Assembly (NCBI GenBank): GCA_021432635.1
Contig: MU270136.1
Coordinates: 1-64,000 of the forward strand
Source of the DNA: Thozetella sp. PMI_491
Lineage: Eukaryota > Ascomycota > Sordariomycetes > Chaetosphaeriales > Chaetosphaeriaceae
Length of the DNA stretch: 64,000 nucleotides
Reading direction: 5' to 3'
Under the pieces are notes generated by a model. It made no database searches. It was not told where the DNA came from and worked only from the letters and a program-made list of their open reading frames with translations. Of the stretch, positions 10,251-21,852 are shown piece after piece. How positions within the stretch are numbered: the first letter of the stretch is position 1; the number at the start of each line of letters is the position of its first letter. The position numbers were made by a program, and so were the translations under genes.

Positions 10251-11190
10251 ATGGCTTCTGTGTGGCTTCTTATTGTTCTAGCCTCCATTTTCGGCACTTC
10301 GCTGGCACAGATCAACTTTTCAATTTTACCGCCGGTGATAGCTATGATTGTGGTGGTTTGACGAGCACATGTATCGCTGTTATGAACCAGGCGGTAGCCT
10401 GGGACCCACTACTTCTTACCAGCGCTGCCGGCAGATTCGAATCCGAGGACGCTCTCGCAACAGGTTGCACATCAACTGCTTGTCCGGGCTCACTACGTAT
10501 CTCTGTCGGGTGAATGCGGCACGCGGAACGACCATATATGATGGGCTTGACGGCGCCAGCGATGATACCGAGTGGATATACGAGAGATGCCAGCTTCTCT
10601 GCCCGAAGAACACGTCAGTAGCCGCTATCATCAAGCTACGTGATCGGCCTGGCTAATATTAGCGGTTATATCTGCGACTTGCAGAAACAGAGATTATTGC
10701 AATGAGGTGATCAGAGATATTCTCCATATTGATCCAGAAGACCAACAGCAAATCATCGCTGCTCCTCAACCAGGTTTGTTCTGGCCACCATATACGCGTC
10801 GTGTGCAGTTTTCGAGTCAATATTCTGATACAAATACATCTGGCACGGCATTCTGCGAGCCCTGCCTTCTCTCCAGTTTCTCCTAAATTATTGTTCAGCC
10901 GATCCAATCGCTGCCGTAATATACCATCCCTCGTCATCAGTGGCGTTGCGTAACGATACAAGCGGGCGTATGCTCGACAAAAGATCGATTTACACCCGAG
11001 GAGTCCTACGTTCTGAGCAAATTTAGCTTCTGGCTAATTCTATTGGCTGTGGCTCAAATGTGCCGAACCTCGCTGACCACCTTCCCGGGTGGCTGCATGG
11101 CGGATACGACTTCGTGTGCTTACGTGCCAGCGGCTCGTGTGATACAAGCGGGTCAAATGCATGCATGTATCATCCGGTCTTGGGATACTC
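10251..11190 (+). pseudogene. Frameshifted LysM-like secreted protein pseudogene
   Basis: ATG 10251 opens a signal peptide (VWLLIVLASIFGTSLAQ). The reading then moves to another frame for FNFTAGDSYDCGGLTSTC and GRFESEDALATGCTS, and to a third frame for RVNAARGTTIYDGLDG and WIYERCQLLCPKN. After a possible intron, DYCNEVIRDILHIDPEDQQQ and later FCEPCLL follow, then stops. The order of these cysteine-containing blocks (Asp-Cys, RFES, YxxxLVCLKN-like, DYCN, CEPC) matches a family of fungal secreted proteins that carry LysM domains towards the C-terminus. A weak LysM-like tail (YVPAARVIQAGQ) can be read near 11,119. At least two frameshifts and several stops make it non-functional. Family identity is by memory of motif order and is tentative; the broken state is directly visible. 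Confidence 0.5.
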
Positions 11191-11444
11191 CGAGCGAATA
11201 GTAATAAGCCAGCCGCTTTTTATTAGAGAGAAGCAGAGCTCCCTGGAAAAGTCTTGGCTCCCAAGCCATCGTCTGGCTACCCTGCTCGCTCAAAGCTTGT
11301 TAACTCAATCCTGATCTTTGTTTATCAAGATCGATTTGCCAACAGCCCGTCACCGAACAATTGGTCGAGATATCTGGTAGCATTTGGGCTCTTGCGAGCA
11401 TTCGGCGTTCAAAAGTTTCACAGAATTTATCTCGACGTCCCAGC

Positions 11445-13746
11445 ATGGCTGTGAGCAGCGACATGGACGACATCACGTCTGGTGCTGCCTCGCAGCGGTT
11501 AGATTCCTCTGCTTCGCCCAGCCTCGATGGGACGCCGACACACTTCAAACCCCCCACTGCGGCCGTTGATGTCGAAGCGACACCTGATACGTCTAACCGG
11601 CTCCCTCCACAGCCACAAAATCTTACTGGAATTCGTCTTGGGCTTGTTGTTGGTGGCGTGATATGTGTCTGCTTCCTCATGCTTCTCGACAGCTCTGTCG
11701 TCAGCACCGTAAGCCTTTCCCACTGCTGCTTGACCTCGAGCAATATCGAGAATTGGTCGCATATTTACTAGTATATAGGCCATTCCACGCATCACGGACG
11801 AGTTCCATTCCCTTCCTGATGTAGGCTGGTACGCCGGGGCATATCAACTGGGCTGGTGGGTCACGTTACCAAAGCCTATCTTGGGTCTTCAGCTAAATGG
11901 GACACTTCCAGTGCCGCTCTCCAGCCGCTATCCGGCAAGATTTACACACATTTTAGCTTGAAAGTACGCAGAAGTTTCGCGAGCTCCATCGTTCATGATA
12001 TTTACTCTGCTAATATTTGAACTCGAACTTTAGTGGTCTTTCCTGTGCTTCTTTGCCATATTCGAAGTCGGGTCCGTTCTTTGCGGGGCCGCGCAATCTT
12101 CCATTATGCTCATTGTTGGACGAGCCATTGCAGGCCTCGGCGCTTCCGGTCTGTTGAATGGCGCCATTACCATTGTCTCAGCATCTGTTCCGAGAGAGAA
12201 ACGGCCAAGTACGCTCCTCCTCACTCTGGTAATATGGTAATAGAGCGAATGAGAGACCTGACAAGCCCAAAGCATTCTTAGGATTAACCCAAGGAAGTAA
12301 GTTATGATGCGGTTGTTGGCGTACGCGAGATTGGCTACTCATCGATGTCTGGTTATAGTTGCCCAGCTAGGACTGGCTCTGGGTCCCTTGATTGGAGGCG
12401 CCTTCACCAACAAACTCACTTGGCGATGGAGTAAGTATCCGTGCTCAATATTGTCACCTCTCACCTACCTTACAAGGGAAAATTGAGACTAACTTACTTT
12501 TTCCCCCCAACCCTCAGGCTTTTACATCAATCTTCCTATCGGTGGCGCAGTGGCCATTCCCCTTATTTTTATCCATGTCCCGGAGCAAATCCCTAAGAAA
12601 AATCCACTGGCCGTCTTACCAGTACTTCATCAACATTTAGATCTTTTGGGCGCCGCGCTATTTGCTCCATCGATAATCATGCTGCTGCTCGCCCTACAAT
12701 ATGGCGGCAACCAGTTCGCGTGGCACTCTGCTCAGGTGATAGGCCTCTTTTGCGGCGCCGGCGCGACCTTCGTCGTGTGGTGTGTGTGGAACCATCGCAA
12801 AGGCGCCAATGCATTGATACCTTTCGGTATGGTGCGCCGGCGCGTCGTGTGGGCCAGCGCGCTCAACCAGGCTGGGATGATGACGACCCTTTTTGGGGCG
12901 TCTTATTTCTTGCCCATTTACTTCCAAGCCGTCAAAGACGTTGATGCTCTGCTTAGCGGCGTATACCTTCTCCCAATGGTACTGCCACAGTTGTTATTCG
13001 CCGCACTGACGGGAAGGATTGGTGAGCGAGACTTTTTCGGCTTCGGCAAATGATATGTGGTGTCATTTATAGCCCTTCCGCTAACCTAATTCTCGATATA
13101 GTTGCGATTGTCGGCTACGTGGTTCCGATCGCCTTATATGCCGCGACTCTTTCCACGATCGGGACAGGTTTATACTCGACCTTCCAGCCCGATACCTCCG
13201 TTGGCAAATGGGTTGGGTATCAGATCTTGGCAGGCGCTGGGCGCGGTGCCGGTATGCAAATGGTAAGTTGATTATTGTTCCAAGACTCGTGAATATTCGC
13301 TGTGTCTCTTCCGTCCGAGCTAAACTCGCTTTCCCTGGCAGCCCATCGCGGCAGTTCAAGCCGCTGTTAGTCCCATGGAAATGCCACAAGCAGTCTCTCT
13401 CCTTGTTTTTTCACAATACTTATCAGCTGCTGTCTTCCTAACCGTCATGAATGTCATTTTTGATACTGGACTCCGCGCTGAAATTCCGCGACTTGCCCCA
13501 ACCGCCAACACTACCGCCATTATTGAGCTCGGCGCCACACAATTTCGAGAGGTAGTCAGTTCCGCAGAGCTTCCTGAGGTTTTGGTAGCCTACTCGAACA
13601 GCATTGACCGTGTCTTCTACCTCGTCGCCGCACTAGGCGTAGTCTCATGGCTGGCGGCATGGGGAATGGGATGGGCCGATGTGCGTAAAAAGGGGCCAGA
13701 TGCTCACGCTGCACCGCAGAAGCCTCTGATGCAGGAAGAAAAATAG
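11445..13746 (+). CDS. MFS multidrug/toxin efflux transporter (DHA2-like), about 570 aa
   Basis: Exons: 11445-11708, 11779-11855, 11912-11963, 12034-12208, (12282-12296), 12359-12430, 12518-13021, 13102-13262 and 13342-13746; all phases agree. The 15-base exon in brackets is optional: with it the protein is 574 aa, without it 569. An acidic/Ser-rich cytoplasmic N-terminus leads into helix 1 ([20 protein letters not shown]). Family motifs follow: [48 protein letters not shown] and FYINLPIGG. There are about 14 helices in total, as in DHA2 pumps that export fungal metabolites. It lies 3.4 kb upstream of the cluster regulator and most likely exports the cluster product or protects the producer. 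No frameshift was needed. Confidence 0.88.
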
Positions 13747-16700
13747 ATTTTTACAGAGGCTCAGTTCTGAGAAGCATTTAGAGGGACAGATTTGGAAGCA
13801 GAAGGATTGGGAGAGGCGATGTAGGTACGCTGAAAAACCTCATTACAGACTGCCGCGAGAACGCCCAGGATTTCTCAGCAAGCCATTGGCTGAACTAGAC
13901 TGTAGCATACTTAATCAATTACCAAAGCGAGCATCAATCATATAAAGAGCCCTCGTATTCCCATCCACCCGTGGCTTATGTTTATATAGGGCGTCCATTT
14001 CGCAATCTACACCTCTCGAAGTTTGAATGGCTTGGGTCGTATTAGTATTGTGCTAGAGCTTCTAGTCGTGGACTGCAATCCCAATTTAGTTTCATTCATT
14101 CAAGAGGGGCGTAAGACTTAACACAGCACGACCTGTCTCAGATCGCTTAGCTAACTGCCCTCGCACTTACTGTCGCCTGCCACTTGAACCTGTAGCTCGA
14201 GGACAGAGAGCAAAGAACCAAACCCTGACAAGACTTCTAATAAGCAGAAGCTACCTTTTCTCCTACGCAGCGTATTTCTTAGGAGTGTATCTTAGGTTTT
14301 AAAATGAGGCGATTCATCGAGATCTTTACTGCTATTTGTTTGGAGAGATTAGTCGTGGAAAGATCCTATGATGGCGAATTTATACTCGTTAAAGTACCAT
14401 GACATTGGGATAGCTGTCGAAACGTACGTAAAATTTGGTCTGGTAATCAGCAAATGATATGCTCGGAAAGGGCCTCATCAGCCTTTTGGGCGTGCGATGC
14501 AACTATTCACTTTTTACAGTTCACAGCTACCGTGCCGTGGACTAAAGTAGTAATGTGGTTTCTCAGCCATTACATTTGCGAATAATAGATAGGATCCAGT
14601 CTTCATCACGTTGCTGCCACTCAAATGCACTGTCAAAATTGGCTTATTTGATAGTACAACCTAATTGTCACGGATAACCCATATTTAAGCAGAGGCAAGC
14701 TCTGATCTCACAATATGTACTTTACTATTATCATGAGAGCCCGAAGAGAAGGTGTCACGCTAGATTACTAGGGATTGATTACTTATCTACCTATCTCTAC
14801 TACTAATTACGTACTCTTTACCAACTGCCTACTCCAGTACGAATATGTAATTGGTAAACGCTATTATTTTTACTATCCCCAGTGGTGCCATTGCCACGTT
14901 CGTCCGTGGCCAACTCACAATGATAGTGACTTCGCCAACATATTCCTTCGCCAACCGAATGATCAAATCCACGGCATTCTTACAAGGCGGGACTTTCTTT
15001 ACGCAGTAAATATTTCTTTGCTTCTTTCCTTCCCTCTTTCCTTCCTTTTTTTCTATTTCTTTCTACGTGTCTTTTGTTTTTGCATTTCTATTTTCGGTCG
15101 GAGTTATGATACTCCGGAGCCGTACAGTGTGGTTACAACACATCCTATAACAGTGTGCGGTACAAGAGTGTTTGAGAGCGAAAGCAGTGTCCGTGTTTCC
15201 TTTCTAATCTCCCATGTCTCCCAACCTTTTCCACACATCTTACTGGGCTGTCGACGCCCATATATGCCTTATAACCGGCCCTCTTCTTTCGCATCACAAG
15301 ACATGACCTGCTTAGACATTGTCTTGCCTGCAATCTTACCCTCTTCATGGTAGTAGAAGTTTTGACTTGTAATTTTGTAAAGGGTAATGCTGCGGGTAGT
15401 GTTTGCCGCATCCTCTTATCGTACCTGATGGGGCTAAGCAGAAGCTGTGGGTGGTGTGGAGGAAATACGGAAGGCGTTCCAGCCCTGATGACGCGGCAAT
15501 CGGCGCCTTATATTTGATCCAATGGGAAGGTTCGCTTGGTGTATTCATTCTTCTGGCTAAGATTTCCCATACAAGATAAACCTATGCGAAGAAGCTGGGC
15601 CGAGACCAACAAATGCCACCAGCACACCAACTTGACCTAGCATGTTGCGCTGGAAACTTCCTCCTTCGGGTTGTTTCAAGAGGACACCGTACAAAACATG
15701 CGAGATTATGCGAGCCACTAAATTCGCCCCGACCCAAAGAGCACTTTCTAGATTGCGCGGTGCAACAAGAGCTGAATCTTGTTTTGGAGGTGGGAGGCGG
15801 TTGGTTGATGAGAGGCACAGCACCAAGAAGCATCTCAACTTTATTGGACCAGATAGTTCCGGGTGAAACTTGGGCTTGCAGCTGACTGCAGGGATGACGC
15901 GTGTTCAGTACTTGCATATAAACGTTGGCTGTGATTTCGAAAGGTCGAAACACTTCTTCCTGTCGCTGGTACATCGGGGCCAACTTGTATATCAAGGCTG
16001 CCGAGGATCGGTTGCAAGGGGTTTTGGCTTTAGCCAGGGGTCTGAGCGCTTGAGCCACCTCGGCTAGTGGTAGTGCAGATGTGGACAATAGGATGCCCAA
16101 AAGAACATGTAGAGGAAGAAAATAATACAAGAGCAGACTCGTAGTGGCAATGTTTCCCCAGGCTGCAGAAGGCGGTTTGCAGCAGCGAGATAGTAGTATG
16201 TACAGAGTTCTCCCGGGGGCCTAGGGACCCGTATTCGGATACAATACTTGCTGGAGCATTTGGGTTGCTCGTCTTGGTACATAGGTCATGCGTACCAGAT
16301 ATAACCCCATTGCAGGGTCCTGGATTGGGATTTCGCATTCTAACACTTACATCTTATCAGTCCGTTTAGGTTTAGCGCGGGCGGGAGACCCACCCACCTC
16401 TGCCCATTCCCTGTGCTCCTTTGTGAGACTAAGACGTTTTTAATTGGCTTACCAGGAGCCTTTGAGGCACGGCCAAAATATATGACGAGAGGGGCGACTT
16501 GCCGGACCCCCGTGACGACCTCCGTGCCGACCTCCGTGAGCAGCTCGAGCTTTGGGGGGGGGGAGAAGGGGCGGGGGCGATGTATGAGATATAAGGCAAA
16601 TTGCAAGCTCTGCACGCAATTGGATTTCTGTTTGCAAGGCTAACAATTTGGCATGGTCGCACGGCAGGTTATTCTGTACGGGATTTGTGAGTACGAAGGA

Positions 16701-17184
16701 TCAATAAAACTTCGCCGCTCGCCTCTAGCCAAATCTCGCCTTGCTTAGTGTCGTACAGCTGAGCAAACACATCAGCCGCGCCTCGTCTTGGCAGAGCGCC
16801 TAGGTACCTATCAGCTTATTCTAGTGGCTGACGATGAGCAAAAAGCCGGCGCTTAAGCCTACGCCTCTATCCTAGTAGTTCTCCGCGGCTAACTGCTTGA
16901 AGCTGGAGAGAGAGATATTAGGCCAGACTACGAAGACTGCCACATCCTTCTCTGATGTAGTGGCAACGCGTATGTTTCCAAGTTGGAGACAGAGATTGCC
17001 GCGCGAGGTACAGGAGCCGGATGGAAGGATAGAATTTAAAAGCTCTGAAAGAAGTATCGTTGGAATCTTTTCGAGGCGCTAGCTGTTCTCTTGGCTTCAG
17101 TGAGTTCATGCCAAGTCTCGGCTTACTTGCTCTCTCTAGCTCCAATCACCGACACTAATAGGAGCAGGGCCAAAGAAAACGACG
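13747..17184. other. Long intergenic region between pump and regulator
   Basis: About 3.4 kb without a supported gene. It contains a long polypyrimidine tract (about 15,010-15,075), a G-run (about 16,552-16,562) and a small direct repeat CGACCTCCGTG near 16,515-16,540. The minus-strand open frame about 15,582-16,130 has a hydrophobic leader but no ATG at its start and no recognisable family. The right end must hold the promoter of the regulator at 17,185. Confidence 0.5.
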
Positions 17185-19410
17185 ATGCCCCACCACCCAC
17201 GGCAGCAGCCCGGGCTGGCTTGCGAGGAATGCAGGCGCAAGAAGCTCAGGTACAGAAGGGAACGGGTCGCTTCCTACTCCCCACCAGACCCAGCCAACGA
17301 ACTCTACTGATTTCAATTGCTTTTCCCTTTGGCAGATGCGACAGGAAACAGCCTGTTTGCGGGAATTGCCTCGATGCCGGTATTATGTGTGAAGTTATCA
17401 CCGATCGACTACCGCGGGGTCCTCGCAAGGGGACCATCAAAGCTCTCCGGAGTCAGATATGTATGTCTGACCTTTCTCCATTCTATCAATCCACAAGAGA
17501 CAGCTCGCCCTGATATCTCACCAGTGTCCCTCGAAGGACGCCTGGAGGGTCGGAAAGATGAATTTGATGGAGACCAGGGCGGTATGGCTAGCTCACGAGC
17601 AGCCGAATGCTTCAATATCACCACGAGCGAGCTTCTCTCGGCAGGGACGGTTGGTCTGAGAGATTCCGCTTCCCCTACAAGCGCTGGCGATCTTGGTAGA
17701 ACGACATCCCCATCCATCCCGGAGCCACAGATCCAAATAACTCCGCTGATCCCGCGAAAACCATTCATGGGAGAGCTGATGCGCGCTGATCTGTAAGGTT
17801 ACCCCAGTCCCTCCCCGCTATGCCTGAGCCGCGCGGTCGGTGTGCTTTCTATTTGTCTAGGTATTTGGGACCTGATCTATCAGAAAGACTCCTCACGGCT
17901 ACTAACAATTTGCTACACCGCACCCAGGGATCAGCTCTACTTCGATCGGGTACATCCAATCGTTCCTATTTTGCACAAACCGCGCTACTTTTCGTGGGCA
18001 GCGTCTAGAGGTGCTGAAGCTATATCGCGCTCACATCTTTGTTTGCAGAGCGCCATGTGGACCCTGGCTATGTCTATGTCCTCTCAGTTTGAGCACATGC
18101 GTGAGGCGACCTATGTGGAAACCCGTCAGATGCTGGAGCAATGTGACGCCAAGCTCGACGATGACGATGGAAACAGCGGTGCAGAGCACACCTCTCAGCT
18201 CGAGCAAGCCCAGGCCTGGATCTTGGTGGCACACTACGAGTTTCTGCGCGCCAGACACCAAAGAGCTTGGTTCAGTGCCGGTCGCGTGTTTCGACTTGTA
18301 CAGTTTCTTCGCCTGCACGAAGTTGACACGCCCTTGGGAAGTCTCCGTAGCGGCACGTGGCCACCTACGAAGGAGGATAACATAGTGATGGAGGAGAAGC
18401 GTCGAGCATTCTGGGTGGCGTATAGCCTAGACCGCCTCATCAGCGTTCACCACGAACTCCCACTGGCGTTGAATGAGGAGATGGTGAGGCCTCCAGCTCA
18501 GATTTAGGACCGCACGAGAGATTTAGAAAAGGAGGAAAGATGTCACTAACTAAGCCTCAAGATTTGCACTCGTCTACCAACCTCCGAAGCTGACTTTGAG
18601 AGGATGGAAGGCGGTATTCCGCAGCAGACATACTTCTTGTCCGAGTCGCTTTCTCAACACGCCTTGGCATCCTTTTCTCCCCTGGCCGAGACGGCCATCC
18701 TAATCACGCTTTATGGACGCGGCCTGGCTCATTCCCGCATGTCGTCGAACGAGCGTCTTTATGGCTGCGCCACACAGGACTTCTGGTCTCGTCACGAGTG
18801 GATTGACAGTCTCCTTCGACAGAGAATAGACAGTTTCGCACTCACGCACCCATCTCTAACTGTTTTTGTTGACCCGGGAGTTTTGCTGAGTTACATGATC
18901 ATGCAGGCGACAACCCTGTATTTGTACAAAATCATGGAACCGCTCTTATCCAATGGGCAATTTGCCGATCGGGTCACCAACTATAGGAGGCGAGCAATGG
19001 CCGCGGCGAGAGAGATTTCTCGCCTTACTAAAGAGTACATGCACATTAGTTATTTCAAGGTGAGTTGTGGCAGAAAGCAATACTTGCATCAGAGAAAATC
19101 ATTTGGTCTTACTTGAAACCAGGCACATATATTTATGCCCGCCTGCATCTTCCTCGCGGCAGAGAGGTTTACGCTTCAGCGCAACTACCAGAGGTCTGGA
19201 TCGCCTGGTATGGACAGAGACGATCTAACTTCCGTACAAACCGGCCTGGAAGTCTGCCTTGAGGCGTTGCGGAAAATCCAAAGTGTTCATCACCTCGCCC
19301 GGCACTACTTAAACCTTCTCGAGGCCGGGGATTTGCCGGATTTAAGCCCAACTCTGGCTGAGGGGCTCTTACTGCAGGACCAGGATGACTTTAGCGATGA
19401 GTGGAAATAA
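17185..19410 (+). CDS. Zn2Cys6 transcription factor, 599 aa, likely cluster regulator
   Basis: Six exons: 17185-17249, 17336-17460, 17525-17792, 17928-18483, 18562-19059 and 19123-19410, giving exactly 600 codons. The N-terminus carries the binuclear zinc cluster, split by intron 1: CEECRRKKLR joined to CDRKQPVCGNCLDAGIMC, all six cysteines present. A short linker/dimerisation segment (SQILSLEGRLEGRKD) follows. From about residue 150 comes the fungal-specific regulatory domain: LDQLYFDRVHPIVPILHKPR, EEKRRAFWVAYSLDRLIS, LPTSEADFE. It binds DNA in the nucleus, usually at CGG-containing sites. Its place between the pump and the PKS/hydrolase pair makes it the natural candidate for pathway-specific activator. 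That role is inferred from position. Confidence 0.92.
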
Positions 19411-19725
19411 TGCGTGTCGCCACTTTTGTCTGAAACACATAGATGAGTGGGTATTGTAGCAGCGAGGAGCACCTGCGGTAAGTAACAAAGACAGGGAAAC
19501 ATTGCCCGTAAGGCATGAGGTATTCGTTACGTTAAGTATGGTCACGGTAGAACTCGAGGATTAAATTAAATCACGGTCCATATATTTGGGAAGACAACCG
19601 GTTAACCTTAAGTATCTTTTTGACAACTTGATTAGAGAAGGATTAGTGCACAAGAGGGCGTCGAGCAGAACGGATCGTCCACCGTCGCACTGTATCAATT
19701 ATTGTGAAATGTGAACGGCGTAAGC

Positions 19726-20643
19726 CTAGCCACGAAGTCTGTGTCTCTCTAGCGTCCCATGCTTGTGGCTTTGTTTGTTCTCATTAACGAGAGGCATGGT
19801 CATTTGCTCCGGAGTGCCTACGTCCGTATCTCTAGCGACCGCCAGGATGTGCTCTGCTAAGCGCGTCACGTCCGCACCTTTGATCGGCATCCGATGGCCA
19901 CCATCCCACTCCAGCAACCGAGTGCTGTCTCTCTCGCACCAACTCTCTCGCATCAGCCTGTGGAAGTCAATGCCGGGGTCACGCAAGCCATGAACATGCA
20001 CCGTCGGCAGTCGGAGCCGGAATCGCAGGCTCTCGAAACTGTTCGGGTTCGCAGACAGGCCATATATATAGCCAACTCCGTCCTCACTTCCAGGTGTAGC
20101 GTCGCCGGACGCACGCTGGCGATCTACTAGTAGCGGCCCTCGGCCAGCGACGAGGATGGCGAACCGAAATTGTACCCCCTGTGCCGCCGAGCCTGCGAAC
20201 TGGTAGCCGAGCTGCTGCCGGAAGAGCAAGCTAGCGCACACTTTTGCGCCTTGGCTGAAGCCTAGAAGGCCAATCCATTCACCTGCAGCGCCAGAATCAT
20301 CATCTCTTCGCATTGCCTCGTCCAGAGACTTGTTGATTCGTGTCCAGAGGGCGGAGTATGTGTAAGTTTGGTCTTCTTCGTCACTTGAGTCGGTAGTCGC
20401 TTGCGTTGGAGCAGGAATCCAGGCCCGAAATGACCCCCAAACCTCAGCTTTGTAGACTGAAAGAACATCAGGGCCTGCTGCTGACGGGAATGGTGCCTGG
20501 ACGAAGCATGCCCGAAAACGACCCTCTAGCTGTTTGAGAAGCACCCGGCACTGGGCACGAAAGATGCGTGCGTTGCTGCCGCCGCCATGGAGGCACAAAA
20601 TGCGAGGAAGTGCTAGGTCAGAGTTACACTGTAGCGGTAACAT
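19726..20643 (-). CDS. FSH1-type serine hydrolase, 305 aa
   Basis: Single exon from ATG 20643. An alpha/beta-hydrolase of the FSH1 family: oxyanion-hole loop LHGGGSNARIF (residues 18-28), nucleophile elbow GFSQG with Ser130, acid residue Asp222 in HVHGLRDPG, and His250 in GGHRMP, so the triad is complete. Family members next to NR-PKS genes, such as CitA of the citrinin pathway and LovG of the lovastatin pathway, act on PKS-bound or released polyketides, either as editing thioesterases that clear stalled chains or as product-releasing hydrolases. Here the gene is divergent from the PKS across 1.2 kb, which fits co-regulation. Because the PKS has its own reductive release domain, an editing or proofreading role is the more likely one. 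There is a Ser/Asp-rich insert at residues 80-92. Confidence 0.88.
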   Translation of the reverse strand: MLPLQCNSDLALPRILCLHGGGSNARIFRAQCRVLLKQLEGRFRACFVQAPFPSAAGPDVLSVYKAEVWGSFRAWIPAPTQATTDSSDEEDQTYTYSALWTRINKSLDEAMRRDDDSGAAGEWIGLLGFSQGAKVCASLLFRQQLGYQFAGSAAQGVQFRFAILVAGRGPLLVDRQRASGDATPGSEDGVGYIYGLSANPNSFESLRFRLRLPTVHVHGLRDPGIDFHRLMRESWCERDSTRLLEWDGGHRMPIKGADVTRLAEHILAVARDTDVGTPEQMTMPLVNENKQSHKHGTLERHRLRG

Positions 20644-21852
20644 AGTTAATAATGGTTTCTAGGGAGTTATGAATTAGCGCTCAGTGTCGCATTGCAGACG
20701 CATTAATACCACGCCATGTAGAGCCACTCAACCTGTTATACCCACTTTGCTAAAGGAGACGTCAGATTCTAAGTTCAACGTATTATCAAGCGATCTCCAA
20801 GCCCCTAGTTGTCAATAGTCAACCGGCTCAGGAATCCGAACTATGCCCCTATCGTATATCTTCCGGCCTTGTTTCGACCCCTGTACGATTACAGAGGCTA
20901 GCCATGCGTCTCCTCTGGCTCGCGTGCTACGCTTGCCTTCTAGTCCTATCAGCGCTTATCAACCCTACCAGAGATCAATATTAAGTTTCTCCGGGAGAAA
21001 CTCCGCCAACCGCGCCCCCACACGACAACGTTACGGATCAGACCATGGGCGCCGCGCCCCCACGGGGCTTGACAAATCCTTCAGTCGCATACCATCTCTA
21101 ACTATGAATTAACTAATGTAAAGCTCCGAAACCCGTGCCGTACTAGGCAGCCGCACTCCTCGGCAGGAACCTTCTTCCTTCAAAATCGGCTTATTAATGC
21201 CAATGCGATATCTAGCACTTGTTTCGTATTCTGAAATAGGGACAAGATCCTGTGTGGTAGAACAGTCTGGGCAATAGCCGGAGTTTTACTGTTGAAGACC
21301 TGTAACTTTGATCGGAGTTTTGTAAAGGCCAGCCGAGAACTGGATCATCACACATCGATGTCAGATACAAGTGCAATAGATACACCGTAAGCTTGTATGT
21401 GCATCCTTGGAGCTAGTATCATAAAATGCTTTTTTTGGGTTGCCTTGTCCACCAACAGTCGTCTGTTTGCTACCGTTGTTATCGTCCGTGTTGCTCAGTA
21501 ATCATCCTCTGTCTGATGGAGGAGGGTAGTAACAGTAGTACGTCCTGAAAATAGCCTGGACCAAAATTCATAGCTTACCAGATACCGTCAGAGCTTGCGG
21601 CATCAGCAGAAAAGTCCGCTGATTCGTGTATTGGGATAATTGTGGAGCAAAATTGCTGAAGAGGCGTATAGTCGCTGATCTACCACCCAAGCAAATGGTG
21701 GTCAGGGGGCTTTCTAGAGCAGCTGCGGCTAATAGATGTAACATGATATTTACTAGACAATCCCCATCAACCACAGCTAAGTGACTAGTTGTTTCTCCCA
21801 CAGTCTCCACCAGCAATATTGCACTCTTCAGTTTTCTTCTCGAGCATTCAAC
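20644..21852. promoter_or_regulatory. Divergent promoter region, hydrolase / PKS
   Basis: A 1.2-kb gene-free stretch between the start codons of the hydrolase (minus) and the PKS (plus). It contains CGG-N9-CCG at 20,824-20,838, an inverted-triplet layout of the kind Zn2Cys6 dimers bind, though this spacing is not one I can assign to a known factor. A pyrimidine-rich stretch with a CTCCACC..GCACTC pattern precedes the PKS ATG. Binding by the regulator at 17,185 is only a hypothesis. Confidence 0.45.

Noticed and set aside
14775-15353. 192-codon plus-strand open frame
   Set aside because: Mostly encoded by a polypyrimidine tract and AT-rich flanks; composition is low-complexity Phe/Leu/Ser and no family resemblance is seen.
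15582-16130. Minus-strand open frame with hydrophobic leader, looked like a secreted protein
   Set aside because: The frame begins with TTG and there is no nearby ATG; downstream no intron or family motif gives a sensible continuation.
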